A stretch of 64,000 nt of DNA, taken from Endozoicomonas numazuensis. GTDB taxonomy: Bacteria > Pseudomonadota > Gammaproteobacteria > Pseudomonadales > Endozoicomonadaceae. The DNA lies in assembly GCF_000722635.1 (NCBI RefSeq), contig NZ_JOKH01000001.1:351845-415844 (forward strand). Direction: 5' to 3'. Below the pieces are notes generated by a model. The model saw only the letters and a program-made list of their open reading frames with translations. It was not told where the DNA came from and searched no databases. Positions 8,835-18,607 of the stretch are shown in pieces (position 1 is the stretch's first letter; each line of letters starts with the position of its first letter). The translations under genes were made by a program, and so were the position numbers.

Positions 8835-9521
8835 CTATTCATGCATTGCCTGCTTGATCGTTATCAACTTTAACAGCGACTCTTTTGAACGAATACAATA
8901 AAAGCCTTTGTTCTTATGCATAACATCTTCTTTCACAAGCTCTCTAAAGACTTTATTAACAACCTGTCTTGAAACACAAACCAGCTGCGCAATGTCTTCC
9001 TGTGTAATACTGAGATCAAGCCCAAAACCATGCGTGCAAGCTACAGCGTGCTCACGGCAGAGGTTAACCATGGTTTCAATTATGCGGGTTCTGGCATCTT
9101 TAAAAATCAGGCTGTCGAGCCTTGCCTGCAAGATTCCCTGCCGCTCTTCGAGCTTCTGCATTACCTCCAGATACAGCCTGGGATTGGTCATATCATCAAG
9201 AAACTTCTCCTTCTCAATCAACAGAATGGTCGCAGCCTGAATAGGAACCAGTTCATAAGATACCTCACCACCGTGTATACCACCGAACAAGTCACCCACC
9301 TCAAGCACAGAATCCAACATTCTGACCGAGTCATTAACCTGCCGATACAGTTTGATACGCCCGGTTAAAACCAGATAAACCCCCTGCTGACGAATCGCCA
9401 ATGGAGACCGGTGATCAATTTTTACCTGGTGAGCTTCACGAGTCAGTGACTCAACGTCTTCTTTAGAAAAACGTTTAAAAAAGTCCAGAGACCTTAAATA
9501 CCAAAGGTTAATATCACTCAT
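8835..9521 (-). CDS. Crp/Fnr-family transcriptional regulator
   Basis: A 228-residue two-domain protein. Residues about 15-125 form the cyclic-nucleotide-binding-type beta-roll (VYLVLTGRIKLYRQ, then VLEVGDLFGG). After the dimerisation helix, residues about 170-215 form the winged helix (ITQEDIAQLVCVSRQVVNKVFREL). The four N-terminal cysteines of Fnr are absent and the cAMP-binding Arg motif of Crp is not clear, so the ligand is unknown. It is monocistronic. Its neighbours are an insertion sequence and a broken aldehyde dehydrogenase, which give no clear hint about its targets. Confidence 0.88.
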   Translation of the reverse strand: MSDINLWYLRSLDFFKRFSKEDVESLTREAHQVKIDHRSPLAIRQQGVYLVLTGRIKLYRQVNDSVRMLDSVLEVGDLFGGIHGGEVSYELVPIQAATILLIEKEKFLDDMTNPRLYLEVMQKLEERQGILQARLDSLIFKDARTRIIETMVNLCREHAVACTHGFGLDLSITQEDIAQLVCVSRQVVNKVFRELVKEDVMHKNKGFYCIRSKESLLKLITIKQAMHE

Positions 9522-9738
9522 CTAAGACCTACAACAAAATTGTTATTTTGTATTTTTATATACGACTCTTATTTTCAAGTAACCAATATACGACAATTTA
9601 TTTTAAAAATTATTTGCTAGCACAACTTAGCACAGTGAAGCTATTTTTGTTAACTATAAGACTTATATCGTGATTGATTATTAAAGAAACAGGCGAAAGA
9701 AAACGGTGATCGTTCACGTTTTTTTCGCCTCCACTCAT

Positions 9739-11235
9739 TTATTGAAGATACATAATGGTTGATTTTATCTCAATAAACTTATCAAAGGCATACAGCGATT
9801 TATCACGGCCATTTCCTGACTGTTTAAACCCGCCAAACGGCACCGACATGTCACCCCCCAGATAACCATTCACATAAACAGTACCTGCCCTGATTTTTCC
9901 GGCAACGCGGTGTGCCCTTTTTAGATTATCGGTCCAGAGACCTGCAGCCAAACCATAGTGGGTGTCGTTGGCAATTCGTATCGCTTCGTCTTCATGACTG
10001 AACCGAATGACAGAAACGACCGGACCAAAGATCTCTTCACGAGCAATCGTCATGGTATTACTCACTCCTTCAAACAGAGTCGGTTCAATATAAAAACCTC
10101 CAGTATCCTCCATCACTCTCTGCCCACCCGAGCTCAGCCTGGCCCCTTCTTCCTGACCTGTGGAAATATAATCAAGGATGGTACGAACCTGAACCTCATC
10201 GACAATAGCACCTGCCCGGCTTTCCGGATCGAGAGGATGCCCTGGCTGCCAGGTCTGTATATGCTTTTGCAGTAGTGGCATGAATTCATCGTAAACGGCT
10301 TCATCTACCAACAACCTTGAGCCGGCAACACATACTTCGCCCTGGTTATAGCCAATGCCCATTGCTGCCCCTTTAGCTGCAGCTTCAAGGTCCTGACAAT
10401 CACCAAAAATAATGTGTGGACTCTTGCCTCCAGCTTCGAGCCAGATGCGCTTCATATTTGACTCACCGGCATAAACCATTAACTGTCATGCAGTGCGAGT
10501 TGAGCCCGTGAATGCCAAACAATCAACATCATTATGTAATGCCAGAGCCTTGCCAACGGTATGACCATATCCTGGTAATACCTGTAGTACCCCCTTGGGC
10601 AAACCGGCTTCTTCTGCCAATTGCGCCAGGCGAATCGCTGTTAGCGATGATTTTTCAGAGGGTTTGAGAATGACACTGTTTCCCGTTGCCAGAGCAGGAC
10701 CCAATTTCAGACTGGCCATACTCATAGGAAAGTTCCAGGGAACGATGGCAGCCACCACACCAACGGGCTCACGAGTAATCAATGCCAGGCGAGCAGGATC
10801 TACAGGAGCGATCTCACCATAAATTTTATCGATAGCTTCTGCACACCAGCGCAATGAATGAGCACTGCCAGGAATATCATCATTCAGAGAAAAACGGATA
10901 GCTTTGCCCATATCCATAGTTTCCAGCAAAGCCAGTTCTTCGATATGCTCCAGTATCAAGTCAGACAACTTGAATAAAACAGCCTTTCGATCGGCTGGAG
11001 CCGCTCTGGACCAATCTCCTGACTCAAAGACTGAGCGTGCACAGGCCACCGCTTTGTCAGCATCTTCCTGAGAGCAGCTGGCTATTTTACCAAGAGTCCG
11101 TCCGTCAACAGGAGAGATGCAATCAAACGTCTCTCCGGAGGCGGCATCACAATACTCGCCGTTAATCCAAGCTTTACCATTGATGATTAGCTCTTCAGCC
11201 TTGGTCTCCCAGTAAGCTTTATTCTGGCTGGACAT
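9739..11235 (-). pseudogene. PuuC-like aldehyde dehydrogenase interrupted by one in-frame TGA
   Basis: The two halves (11235-10486 and 10479-9739) are in the same frame and together give about 498 codons, the normal length of gamma-glutamyl-gamma-aminobutyraldehyde dehydrogenase-type enzymes. The break is a single TGA at 10486-10488, inside the segment FTGSTRTA-stop-QLMVYAGESN. Homologues have Lys or Arg there, so CGA-to-TGA is the simplest change. The cofactor motif PWNFPM is in the N-terminal part; the catalytic Glu (WLEAGGK, codon about 267) and Cys (GEVCVAG, codon about 302) follow the stop. A restart at ATG 10479 would give an inactive half lacking most of the cofactor domain. Everything else is well preserved, so the mutation is recent, or a sequencing error. 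Confidence 0.85.
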
Positions 11236-11418
11236 GGTGACTCCACTTTTCAGTATCGGTTAATGAAACACTACTGCTCGGGGAGCACTCATTATTGAGA
11301 GTTTTTCTGCCAGAGCCAAGTCAAATGTCAGCATTACTATCAACCTTGTTATGCAACTGACTCTATAGGCGCTCTAGGATGTGCTGACAACAAAACAGCC
11401 ATTTAAAGGAGTAATACC

Positions 11419-11793
11419 ATGGCTTTATCCATCAATCTGGAAGATCACTACAACTACACACTGCTGGAAGTCCAGGGCAAAGTAGACGCTGTCACCTCTC
11501 CAATACTGGATCATGCTATCGAAGCCGCTACTTTTGAAGGCAACCGACATCTAATTCTCGATTGCTCACAGCTGTTTAGCATAAGCAGTGAAGGTTTGAG
11601 AGTATTGCTCAACACCCGAAATACATTGACTCTGCTTCATAGCCTGACGTTGTGTAATGTGTCCAGATCTATTCGTGCATTATTGGAACTGAGCGGTATT
11701 TCACGCTACGTAAGCATTGCCAGCGACCTGGAAGAAGCCGAATCCATGCTGTTTGAATCAGATGCCCAGTTGGGTAGAATCAACATGAACTAA
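11419..11793 (+). CDS. STAS-domain anti-sigma-factor-antagonist-like protein
   Basis: 124 residues forming a single STAS domain. The conserved phosphoacceptor region is present as DCSQLFSISSEGLRVLL (residues about 49-66), where the serines of SISSEG align with the phosphorylated Ser of SpoIIAA-type antagonists. Such proteins bind anti-sigma kinases and release when phosphorylated. The start has a strong ribosome site (aaaggag, eight bases). No kinase or phosphatase partner is adjacent, so its partner is encoded elsewhere. Confidence 0.88.
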   Translation: MALSINLEDHYNYTLLEVQGKVDAVTSPILDHAIEAATFEGNRHLILDCSQLFSISSEGLRVLLNTRNTLTLLHSLTLCNVSRSIRALLELSGISRYVSIASDLEEAESMLFESDAQLGRINMN

Positions 11794-12108
11794 GCCTGCT
11801 CTAACAACGATGAATCCAGTATCACCTAACGTACCCTCAATCCCTGCAGCTTCTGTCAGTCAGGGAGACTGAGAGAGTTCAATATTTCTCCCCGGCAGAT
11901 GTAAGACAACGATTACTTCTATCCTGTCGATCAAACAGAGCTCTGTCTTCATACCAGATTCATCACCCTAAGAAAACAAGCGTTTTGGAAGCAGCAAAGC
12001 TCTTCAAGCAAGCCAATATTTCATTCTCCGACCCTCAATTGAAGACAACTGGTGGAAAACCAACCAGCCGCGTCACACTTATCACTGGACACAGTAAGTC
12101 AGGTAACA
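11794..12108. other. Intergenic region between convergent STAS gene and uraA
   Basis: No supported gene is visible. A weak inverted repeat (cagtc/gactg near 11855-11875) may act in termination. Confidence 0.4.
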
Positions 12109-13368
12109 CTAAACATCCGTTGACTGATATTTATCTTCCTGATCCGCATGGGGAAGGATGGCATTAAGCAGTACCGCAGTGATGGCACAAAGGCTGATCC
12201 CTTTAAGGGTAAACTCACCAAACGACAAAGCCAGGTTACCAATACCAAACACCAGAACAACCGACACTATTACCAGGTTGCGCGGCTTAGCCAGATCCAC
12301 TTGAGCCTTGATCATGGTACTGAGACCCACTACGGCAATAGAGCCGAACAACAGCATCATAATCCCCCCCATCACAGGGGTCGGAATGGTTGCCAGAAAA
12401 CCGCCTACTTTACCGATAAAAGCCACCACAATGGCAATGATCGCAGCCCAGGTCATAATCTTTGGGTTAAAGGCCTTGGTCAGCATGACCGCACCCGTCA
12501 CTTCTGAATAGGTAGTATTAGGTGGACCACCCAACATAGCTGCAGCAGAAGTGGCCAGACCGTCTCCCATCAGGGTGTTTTTCAGACCTGGCTTTTCCAG
12601 ATACTTTTTACCCGTCACCGAACTAATCGCCAGCATATCACCAATATGCTCAATAGCAGGTGCAATGGCGACAGGCATCATGAAAAGAATGGCATTCCAG
12701 TTAAATTCTGGAGCAGTGAACGAAGGAATAGCCAGCCATGGACGCTCGGCTATCGGCTGAAAATCAACCACACCCATGAACAAAGCTGCCAGATACCCGG
12801 TAGTGATACCACAAATAATGGGGATCAATTTAAGAATCCCCCCGGCCAGAGTAGCCACCACCAAAGTAGTCATCAGCGCGATTCCCGCCAACAACAATGA
12901 AGTATCCGGATCTATTGCCGGGTTGGCTCCACCACTGGCCATGTTTACCGCAACGGGAGCCAGACCCAGTCCAATAACCATGATGACAGGCCCTACCACC
13001 ACTGGCGGAAAGAGGCGATACAAAATCCCGCTTCCCCTCAGGCGGATGATAAAACTCAGCAGTACATAAAAAATACCTGCAGCCATCATCCCTCCTAATG
13101 TTGCAGGGATACCCCAGCTTTCAACACTAAAAGTAATGGGAGCAATAAATGCGAAGGAAGACGCCAGAAAGATGGGCACTTGACGTCGGGTACATAGCTG
13201 AAAGATCAGTGTGCCAATGCCCGCTGTAAAAAAGGCCACATTAGGGTCCAGCCCGGTCAACAAAGGTACCAGCACCAGAGCTCCAAAGGCGACAAACAGC
13301 ATCTGTCCCCCCATCAGCATCTGACGCCAAACCGGCATGTCTTCACCGTTCAGATTTGCATCAGTCAT
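12109..13368 (-). CDS. uraA: Uracil permease (NCS2 family)
   Basis: Proton-coupled uracil importer of the inner membrane. The chosen start is the ATG at 13368 (MTDANLNG), preceded by aaggga; the longer frame runs into the upstream small gene. It has 419 residues, usual for UraA, with about 14 hydrophobic segments. Typical NCS2 stretches include QMLFVAFGALVLVPLLTGLD at the N terminus, the helix-8/10 motifs around AIEHIGDMLAIS and the GGPPNTTYSEVTGAV loop. It follows upp and a small membrane gene on the same strand, forming an uptake-and-salvage operon for uracil. Confidence 0.93.
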   Translation of the reverse strand: MTDANLNGEDMPVWRQMLMGGQMLFVAFGALVLVPLLTGLDPNVAFFTAGIGTLIFQLCTRRQVPIFLASSFAFIAPITFSVESWGIPATLGGMMAAGIFYVLLSFIIRLRGSGILYRLFPPVVVGPVIMVIGLGLAPVAVNMASGGANPAIDPDTSLLLAGIALMTTLVVATLAGGILKLIPIICGITTGYLAALFMGVVDFQPIAERPWLAIPSFTAPEFNWNAILFMMPVAIAPAIEHIGDMLAISSVTGKKYLEKPGLKNTLMGDGLATSAAAMLGGPPNTTYSEVTGAVMLTKAFNPKIMTWAAIIAIVVAFIGKVGGFLATIPTPVMGGIMMLLFGSIAVVGLSTMIKAQVDLAKPRNLVIVSVVLVFGIGNLALSFGEFTLKGISLCAITAVLLNAILPHADQEDKYQSTDV

Positions 13369-13378
13369 AATCAGTCCC

Positions 13379-13650
13379 TTATAGATAGACGCCCACAAAT
13401 AACCAGTAGCCACCCAGTAATATCCAGGTAAACACTATGAAAAAGTAAACGACAGGGTAATCTTTTTTTGCTACAGGTATGGCTAGCCAGGTAGTTCCCC
13501 TTGCCAGATCAAACAGCCCCCAGAGCAACAGAATGCCCCCCAGAGCCAGTACCATTCCAGCAGAAATGCTACATAAACCACAACCAGACAGATAACGGCC
13601 GGTCGTGGTAGTATTGATACTGTAGACCAGACTTTTTCAGATAGTTTCAT
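13379..13650 (-). pseudogene. Small membrane protein gene between upp and uraA, with a one-base frameshift
   Basis: From the ATG at 13650 the frame reads MKLSEKVWSTVSILPRPAV, then a hydrophobic helix ending LLEWYWLW, then goes out of frame at a run of six G (on the coding strand, near 13530-13540). Adding one G restores a frame that continues GGILLLWGLFDLARGTTWL, then IPVAKKDYPVVYFF and ILLGGYWLFVGVYL, and stops at 13379, ten bases before uraA. The restored protein has about 90 residues and three membrane spans. The organisation upp-small membrane gene-uraA suggests a function linked to uracil uptake, but I do not recognise the family. Either a real loss-of-function frameshift or a homopolymer sequencing error explains it. 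Confidence 0.55.
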
Positions 13651-13709
13651 CTTGAAGTCGGTACTCAGGTAACTGAAAACTTACAAGGTTCCTGGAAGCT
13701 TTCCCTGCG

Positions 13710-14336
13710 TTATTTAGTTCCGAAGATTTTATCTCCGGCATCGCCCAGGCCTGGCATGATATAACCGTGCTCATTCAGGCAGTCATCCACGGATGCTGTG
13801 AAAATAGTGACATCAGGATGAGCCTCAAGCACCTTCTCAATACCTTCCGGAGCCGCTACCAAAACCAGGCAGCGAATTTCCTTGCAACCGGCTTTTTTAA
13901 GCATATCGATGGTTGCAATCATAGAGCCACCGGTTGCCAGCATAGGATCCAGTACCAGAGCAATTCGCTCATCGATATCCTTAACCAGCTTTTCAAAGTA
14001 AGGAACAGGCTCCAGGGTTACTTCATCCCGATACAAGCCAACCACACTGACACGGGCACTCGGTACCAGGTCAAGTACACCATCCATCATACCCAGACCG
14101 GCTCTGAGGATAGGTACAATCGTAATTTTTTTACCTTTAATTTGCTTGACGGTGACATCTCCTGCCCATCCATCAATAACATGATCTTCCAATTCAAAAT
14201 CTTTGGTCGCTTCATAGGTCAGCAGCGAGCCAACTTCATTAGCCAGTGTCCGAAACCCTTTCGTACTGATATCCTTGGTGCGCATAATGCCCAGCTTGTG
14301 CTGTACCAGAGGGTGTTTGATTTCCTGTACACTCAT
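13710..14336 (-). CDS. upp: Uracil phosphoribosyltransferase
   Basis: Makes UMP from uracil and PRPP. The proper start is the ATG at 14336 ([14 protein letters not shown]), giving the usual 208 residues; 25 upstream codons look non-conserved. The PRPP-binding loop is [13 protein letters not shown] (residues about 127-140) and the uracil-binding end is the conserved [13 protein letters not shown]. It leads the uracil operon with the small membrane gene and uraA downstream, and is divergent from hpt, the arrangement seen in Pseudomonas. Confidence 0.95.
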   Translation of the reverse strand: MSVQEIKHPLVQHKLGIMRTKDISTKGFRTLANEVGSLLTYEATKDFELEDHVIDGWAGDVTVKQIKGKKITIVPILRAGLGMMDGVLDLVPSARVSVVGLYRDEVTLEPVPYFEKLVKDIDERIALVLDPMLATGGSMIATIDMLKKAGCKEIRCLVLVAAPEGIEKVLEAHPDVTIFTASVDDCLNEHGYIMPGLGDAGDKIFGTK

Positions 14337-14637
14337 GTCAGATCCCGATGCCTTCCGCGTATTACTAAGCCAGCCCATTTCACGGGCGTAAACCTTTTTA
14401 TTTTTACACACCCCTTACTATTCACCTATAAGTTTTTCTCACATCAAACCGCCGTGAAGCTACAACTTGCTGTTAACCTCTAATAAAGGTATTTTTGCTC
14501 TCTTTTTTTGCTACGGTTCAACTTTTGCCTACACTGCCTGGTACCCTGTGGTTCTGCTTGGATGTTAAGCAGAGTCAAAAGACGCCAGACGTTAGCCAAT
14601 GACCCGTTACCTGTTATTACAACGAGGTTCCAAACCC
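14337..14637. promoter_or_regulatory. Divergent promoter region between upp and hpt
   Basis: About 300 bp must hold both promoters. I see AT-rich stretches near 14395-14440 and 14485-14510 but no motif that I can name with confidence. Confidence 0.35.
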
Positions 14638-15195
14638 ATGTCTGTTGATCTCGACCATATCCAGCAAGTCCTCGACGAAGCTGACTGCCTGTATAATGAA
14701 CAGCAGATAGAAGAAGCCATCAAGAGCATGGGCAGTGCCATTACTGAACAGCTCTCTAACAGTAACCCACTGGTTTACTGTGTAATGAATGGTGGAATGG
14801 TCATTACTGGTAAGCTGCTCACTCACTTGCAGTTTCCTCTAGAAGCCTCTTACGTGCACGCCACTCGCTATCGTGATCAGTTGACCGGTGGTCGTCTGGA
14901 CTGGAGAGTGCGCCCTTCACAGGACATGAAAGGCAGAACAGTTCTGATCGTTGATGATATTCTGGACGAAGGCCATACCCTGGATGCCATCGTTGATTTC
15001 TGCAAGGAACAAGGTGCCGAGCAGGTTATGACGGCAGTGCTTGTTGACAAACTGCACAACAGAAAAGCCCGCCCAGATCTTAAAGCTGACTTCTATGGTC
15101 TTGAAATTGAAGATCGTTATATCTTTGGTTATGGACTGGACTATCAGGGCTACTGGAGAAATGCCAACGGCATTTTCGCCTTGAAAGGCCACTGA
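14638..15195 (+). CDS. hpt: Hypoxanthine phosphoribosyltransferase
   Basis: Salvages hypoxanthine (and perhaps guanine) to the nucleotide with PRPP. The start is the ATG at 14638 (MSVDLDHIQQ), preceded by gagg at ten bases; the ATG 13 codons upstream is less likely. The 185-residue product has the PRPP loop VLIVDDILDEGHTLDAI (residues about 102-118) and the metal/PPi-binding MNGGMV near residue 48. The sequence matches the Pseudomonas-type HPRT that neighbours upp and uraA. A hairpin follows the gene. Confidence 0.92.
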   Translation: MSVDLDHIQQVLDEADCLYNEQQIEEAIKSMGSAITEQLSNSNPLVYCVMNGGMVITGKLLTHLQFPLEASYVHATRYRDQLTGGRLDWRVRPSQDMKGRTVLIVDDILDEGHTLDAIVDFCKEQGAEQVMTAVLVDKLHNRKARPDLKADFYGLEIEDRYIFGYGLDYQGYWRNANGIFALKGH

Positions 15196-15209
15196 GCCAA
15201 ACCGTCAAT

Positions 15210-15240
15210 TGAACCAGACTGCTTCAAACAGTCTGGTTCA
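15210..15240. terminator. Hairpin between convergent hpt and the coiled-coil gene
   Basis: A perfect 12-bp stem (tgaaccagactg / cagtctggttca) encloses a seven-base loop. There is no T-run on either side, so termination strength is uncertain. It overlaps the stop of the opposing gene. Confidence 0.6.
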
Positions 15241-16683
15241 ATGACCTTTAATTCCGGTAGAGTTCATTCTTCCCTGCAGCCCCTTCCTTATAGCAGCACG
15301 CTCCTGCTCAACCTCCTTGGGAACAGCCTTGTGCTTTTTAAGCGCACTCTTTTCTTCTTTTACCTGTTGCTCGCGAACTTCTTCTACTCCTTTTCTGAAA
15401 TCCTTTCCCTTGCTGGCCTTGGCCTGAGCATCAACGGCTTGATGATATTCTTTCTTGAGTGCCTTTCTGTCACTGGAATGAGCCTCCACCTTGCTTTCCA
15501 TGCGCTCCAACTGCCCCTCCAGGTTCGCTCTCAGCTTTTTGAATGACACCTCTACCCTGGCTTTAGCCTGTTGCTTATGTTCAGGACTCAGGCGTTTGTT
15601 GTCATTAATTTCAGCCAACCGCTGTCGTCTCATTTTCTTAATCCCTTTCAACTTGGCTTTCAAAGCCGGGATCTCATAATCTTTTCTTTGCTCATGCTCC
15701 ATTTTCTGGACAGCCAACGCTTCCTTTTTGGCACCTACCGCTTCTCCGAGTGCTTTTAACTCCGTCCGATACTCTGTCCATTTTTGTCGAACTTCAGCAT
15801 CAGCCTTACGCTGCACACTCTCTACTTCACGATCGACTTTTGTATGACGGAACTCAGCTTCTTTTGCTACTGCAGCATCTATTCTTGGCTTCAGAGTCTG
15901 GCTGAGCGCTCTGATCTCTTGCTTAAGTTCAGCTCGCTTGCCGGGCTCATCTTCAGTTCCACGAATTCTTCTTAACTCTCTTCGATCTGCATCATAACTT
16001 TGGAAACCTGCATCTTTGTCAAAAGCGGCTCTGAACTTCGCCATCATCTCTTTTCTATCGCCAAACAGTTCCGCCTTTGAAAAATCATAGGTTTTTCCAT
16101 CAGGAGCGGGGAACTTACCTCTTTTTGGGGGAGCGCCCACCGTTTCATAGAGTTCAAGCGACTTGCTGAATTTTTTATCAAAATCCACCAGTTTTTTCTC
16201 AAGTCCATTGCCTTTTTCTTTCAGTTCTGCCAGCGCTTCTACTTTCTCATTTCTGGCAGTGAGATCTCTTTTCAGACTTGTACTGTGAACACCATCAATC
16301 AGTTCCCGGGGAACAGGCTTCCAGTTTTCATGCTTAAAAAAGCGCTTTAACTCGCCAAAGACGTGAGCTACTTTTTGCTTAAGAGTTCGTTCTGTTGTTT
16401 CTTTAGCTGGACTGGTGGAACCGGAGGACTCGGTACCTACCTGCTTTTTGCCTTCGACCACTTCACTCTTTCGATCATGAACGGATGTGTCTGGAGGGAC
16501 GGACTGCTGCGACCTGCCATGCGAAGGGGGAGGTGGAGGCAAATAATTGGGATGATTGCGCGCTTCGATACTGCGATTCAGACCCTGAGCTTTCGGTCTG
16601 GGTTTCTCTACAATACCATGAGAGCCCAGCTGATCCGTCTGTATCGGACTTTGCCCCCCTACTGACCCCGCTCCTGTCGACAT
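15238..16683 (-). CDS. Highly charged coiled-coil protein with proline-rich N terminus
   Basis: 481 residues, no signal peptide and no membrane span. Residues 1-100 are low-complexity and disordered-looking (Gly/Ser/Pro-rich, with a PPPPPP run near residue 50). From about 105 to the C terminus the sequence is almost continuous Lys/Glu/Arg/Ala heptads, predicted as long coiled coils (for example KKLVDFDKKFSKSLELYE and KKLRANLEGQLERMESKVEA). I recognise no enzyme motif. Such architecture is common among secreted effectors and cytoskeleton-interacting proteins of host-associated gammaproteobacteria, but no secretion signal can be read directly. It is transcribed alone, with gaggaagcaggg just before the ATG. 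Confidence 0.7.
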   Translation of the reverse strand: MSTGAGSVGGQSPIQTDQLGSHGIVEKPRPKAQGLNRSIEARNHPNYLPPPPPSHGRSQQSVPPDTSVHDRKSEVVEGKKQVGTESSGSTSPAKETTERTLKQKVAHVFGELKRFFKHENWKPVPRELIDGVHSTSLKRDLTARNEKVEALAELKEKGNGLEKKLVDFDKKFSKSLELYETVGAPPKRGKFPAPDGKTYDFSKAELFGDRKEMMAKFRAAFDKDAGFQSYDADRRELRRIRGTEDEPGKRAELKQEIRALSQTLKPRIDAAVAKEAEFRHTKVDREVESVQRKADAEVRQKWTEYRTELKALGEAVGAKKEALAVQKMEHEQRKDYEIPALKAKLKGIKKMRRQRLAEINDNKRLSPEHKQQAKARVEVSFKKLRANLEGQLERMESKVEAHSSDRKALKKEYHQAVDAQAKASKGKDFRKGVEEVREQQVKEEKSALKKHKAVPKEVEQERAAIRKGLQGRMNSTGIKGH

Positions 16684-16785
16684 CCCTGCTTCCTCTGCGA
16701 TCTTTTCAGTCTATTCCGTTATATATTTAAGTATCATCTATAGCAGGGAGGCTTATTCAAAGAATTTATATCATTTCGGAATAAT

Positions 16786-18087
16786 TCAGAGCACCTGATC
16801 CACTATGAATGCTGTAATCGCCACAATTCCGACAATCGTCGTAAAAGTATCCAGATATATGTTCCTGAAGCGTCTAAGATCAGGCACTCTATACAGAGCA
16901 TAAACAGGCATAAGGTATAAAATGGTTGCCAGAATAGGCACCACCACAATCTCAACCATTCCGATCACATTCCAGTTAGCATTACCTGCCAGCCAACAAG
17001 TAATGAGAGCAAAAGCAAGCGTGCCCCTACGCAGCGCAATCGGATTTAATGGCTTGTGACCATTGTATTTATGCCATTGCTGAATCACCAGCCCCTGCAT
17101 CCCCTCTAAAGTGCCCAGATAAACTCCGAAAAAGGAACTGGCGATGGCCAAAAACGCGATGGCTGAAGCAATCACCGCAAAGACCGGATTCCCGGAACGA
17201 TTGGCTAACACAGAGAGAACAGGAAGGTTGGCTTCTTTGGCCTGCAAAAGATCTTCCGGAGTCAGACTCAGTACACAAGAAAATACAAATAGTAGAATAA
17301 CGACCAGTAACAGCTGGGTATTTCGCTTCAGAATAAGACTGGTTTTCTGCGCGCAGGCCTCTCTATCAGGTATGGTCAGACGATAGGCCTGTGCAAAGGC
17401 TGAACAGGCCGGAGAATGATTGAAAGAAAAGACCAGCAACGGGGTCGAAAGAAACAGAGTCAACAGCATGTCATGAATATTAAAGGGCTGATCAAATGCT
17501 GCCAAATTCCAATGGGGAATCAAATAAATTGAGATGCCCAGTAAGATAACCACCAGCGGATAACAAAGAAATTTGACAGATCTTAGCATCCATTTTTCGC
17601 CAATATGCATGATGGCAACAAGACAGGATACAAGCCCGAGACTTAAGAGAATTCTGGGGGGAGGCTCCATCTGCAGTTGATACTCCATAAAACTGATGAC
17701 GACATTGGTCACCCCAATGCCATACAGCAGAAATATCGGATAGATTGAAAGAAAATACGCCAAAGTCAGCACTCTACCGGCGGTTGTTCCAAAGTGCTCA
17801 TTGACGGTGCTGGTAATATTTGAGGCAGGATCAGAGGAAGAGAGACAGAATCGAACCAGATTTCTATGGGCGAGCCAAACCATTGGACCCGCCAGGAAAG
17901 CCATCACGACCAGAGGCCATATACCACCGGCTCCTGCATTGATAGGCAGGTACAATATGCCGGCACCAATCGCAGTGCCGAACAGATTCATCATCCAGCC
18001 ACTGTCTCTGGCGCTCCAAGTCTTTCCCTGCCTGAATTTATGCCGCGTAACGTCTTCTAGTTCCGTTTCCACGGTGCTGTCAGACAT
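16786..18087 (-). CDS. Aromatic/hydroxy-amino-acid permease (HAAAP family, SdaC/TdcC-like)
   Basis: A 433-residue inner-membrane symporter with about 11 spans. The N-terminal DSGWMMNLFGTAIGAGILYLP motif region (residues about 27-50) and the SFNHSPACSAFAQAYR segment (about 220-235) are characteristic of serine/threonine transporters SdaC and TdcC, which import with protons or sodium. FFGVYLGTLEG near residue 320 also fits. No serine or threonine deaminase is adjacent, so the exact amino acid is open. Confidence 0.88.
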   Translation of the reverse strand: MSDSTVETELEDVTRHKFRQGKTWSARDSGWMMNLFGTAIGAGILYLPINAGAGGIWPLVVMAFLAGPMVWLAHRNLVRFCLSSSDPASNITSTVNEHFGTTAGRVLTLAYFLSIYPIFLLYGIGVTNVVISFMEYQLQMEPPPRILLSLGLVSCLVAIMHIGEKWMLRSVKFLCYPLVVILLGISIYLIPHWNLAAFDQPFNIHDMLLTLFLSTPLLVFSFNHSPACSAFAQAYRLTIPDREACAQKTSLILKRNTQLLLVVILLFVFSCVLSLTPEDLLQAKEANLPVLSVLANRSGNPVFAVIASAIAFLAIASSFFGVYLGTLEGMQGLVIQQWHKYNGHKPLNPIALRRGTLAFALITCWLAGNANWNVIGMVEIVVVPILATILYLMPVYALYRVPDLRRFRNIYLDTFTTIVGIVAITAFIVDQVL

Positions 18088-18257
18088 ACTACCCCCGCAG
18101 AATGTGTGTATGAATAGGAAATTCAGAGTTCAGCAAAGCATAAATTGAAATCCAGAGAGCAGTATAGACACCGAAAACGTGAGCAAGCCGTAGACTTACA
18201 GTTTGAAACACATCGTGTACAATGCCGCTAAACTGCCATGATCGATCAGGAATAACA

Positions 18258-18548
18258 ATGAAGAAAGACAAGCAGAAAGTCATTGGTGAAGTACTGAATG
18301 ACGAGCGAATCAAAGAACTGCTTACCCTTCAACCACCTATGGGCGAAGACCGGGCCTTACACATTCTGACCCGTGCATACCGGGCCCTCAGGGCAGACGA
18401 CTTTGAACGTTTTCTACGTTTCTATACAGAAACGGGTCTGGCTATTAATCCGGCTACTCCAGAGGGTGGCTCATTTTTGTCCACTCTGGAACAACATCAA
18501 CATGCGTCACCTTATATCCAAGCTTTAAAGAACTGTGGTGCCAACTAA
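18258..18548 (+). CDS. PA4642-family protein
   Basis: A 96-residue soluble protein starting at the ATG at 18258 (MKKDKQKVIGEVL), with agga eight bases upstream. The segments DERIKELLTLQPP, RAYRALRADDFERFLRFYTETGL and HASPYIQALKNCGA match the small PA4642 family of Pseudomonas and relatives. Function is unknown. In Pseudomonas it lies close to the hpt-upp-uraA block, and it does so here, which supports the assignment. Confidence 0.82.
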   Translation: MKKDKQKVIGEVLNDERIKELLTLQPPMGEDRALHILTRAYRALRADDFERFLRFYTETGLAINPATPEGGSFLSTLEQHQHASPYIQALKNCGAN

Positions 18549-18607
18549 CACCGTTTCTTTATTTGCCATCTATACTTCTGGTCTTTAGCTTACTCAGGAG
18601 AGTCACC

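Noticed and set aside
10486-10488. Selenocysteine or programmed read-through at the TGA in the aldehyde dehydrogenase
   Set aside because: The position corresponds to a non-catalytic Lys/Arg, and no selenocysteine insertion hairpin is apparent; a simple nonsense change fits better.
11985-12167. A 60-aa plus-strand frame overlapping the end of uraA
   Set aside because: Weak start (TTG) and overlap with a clear gene on the other strand.
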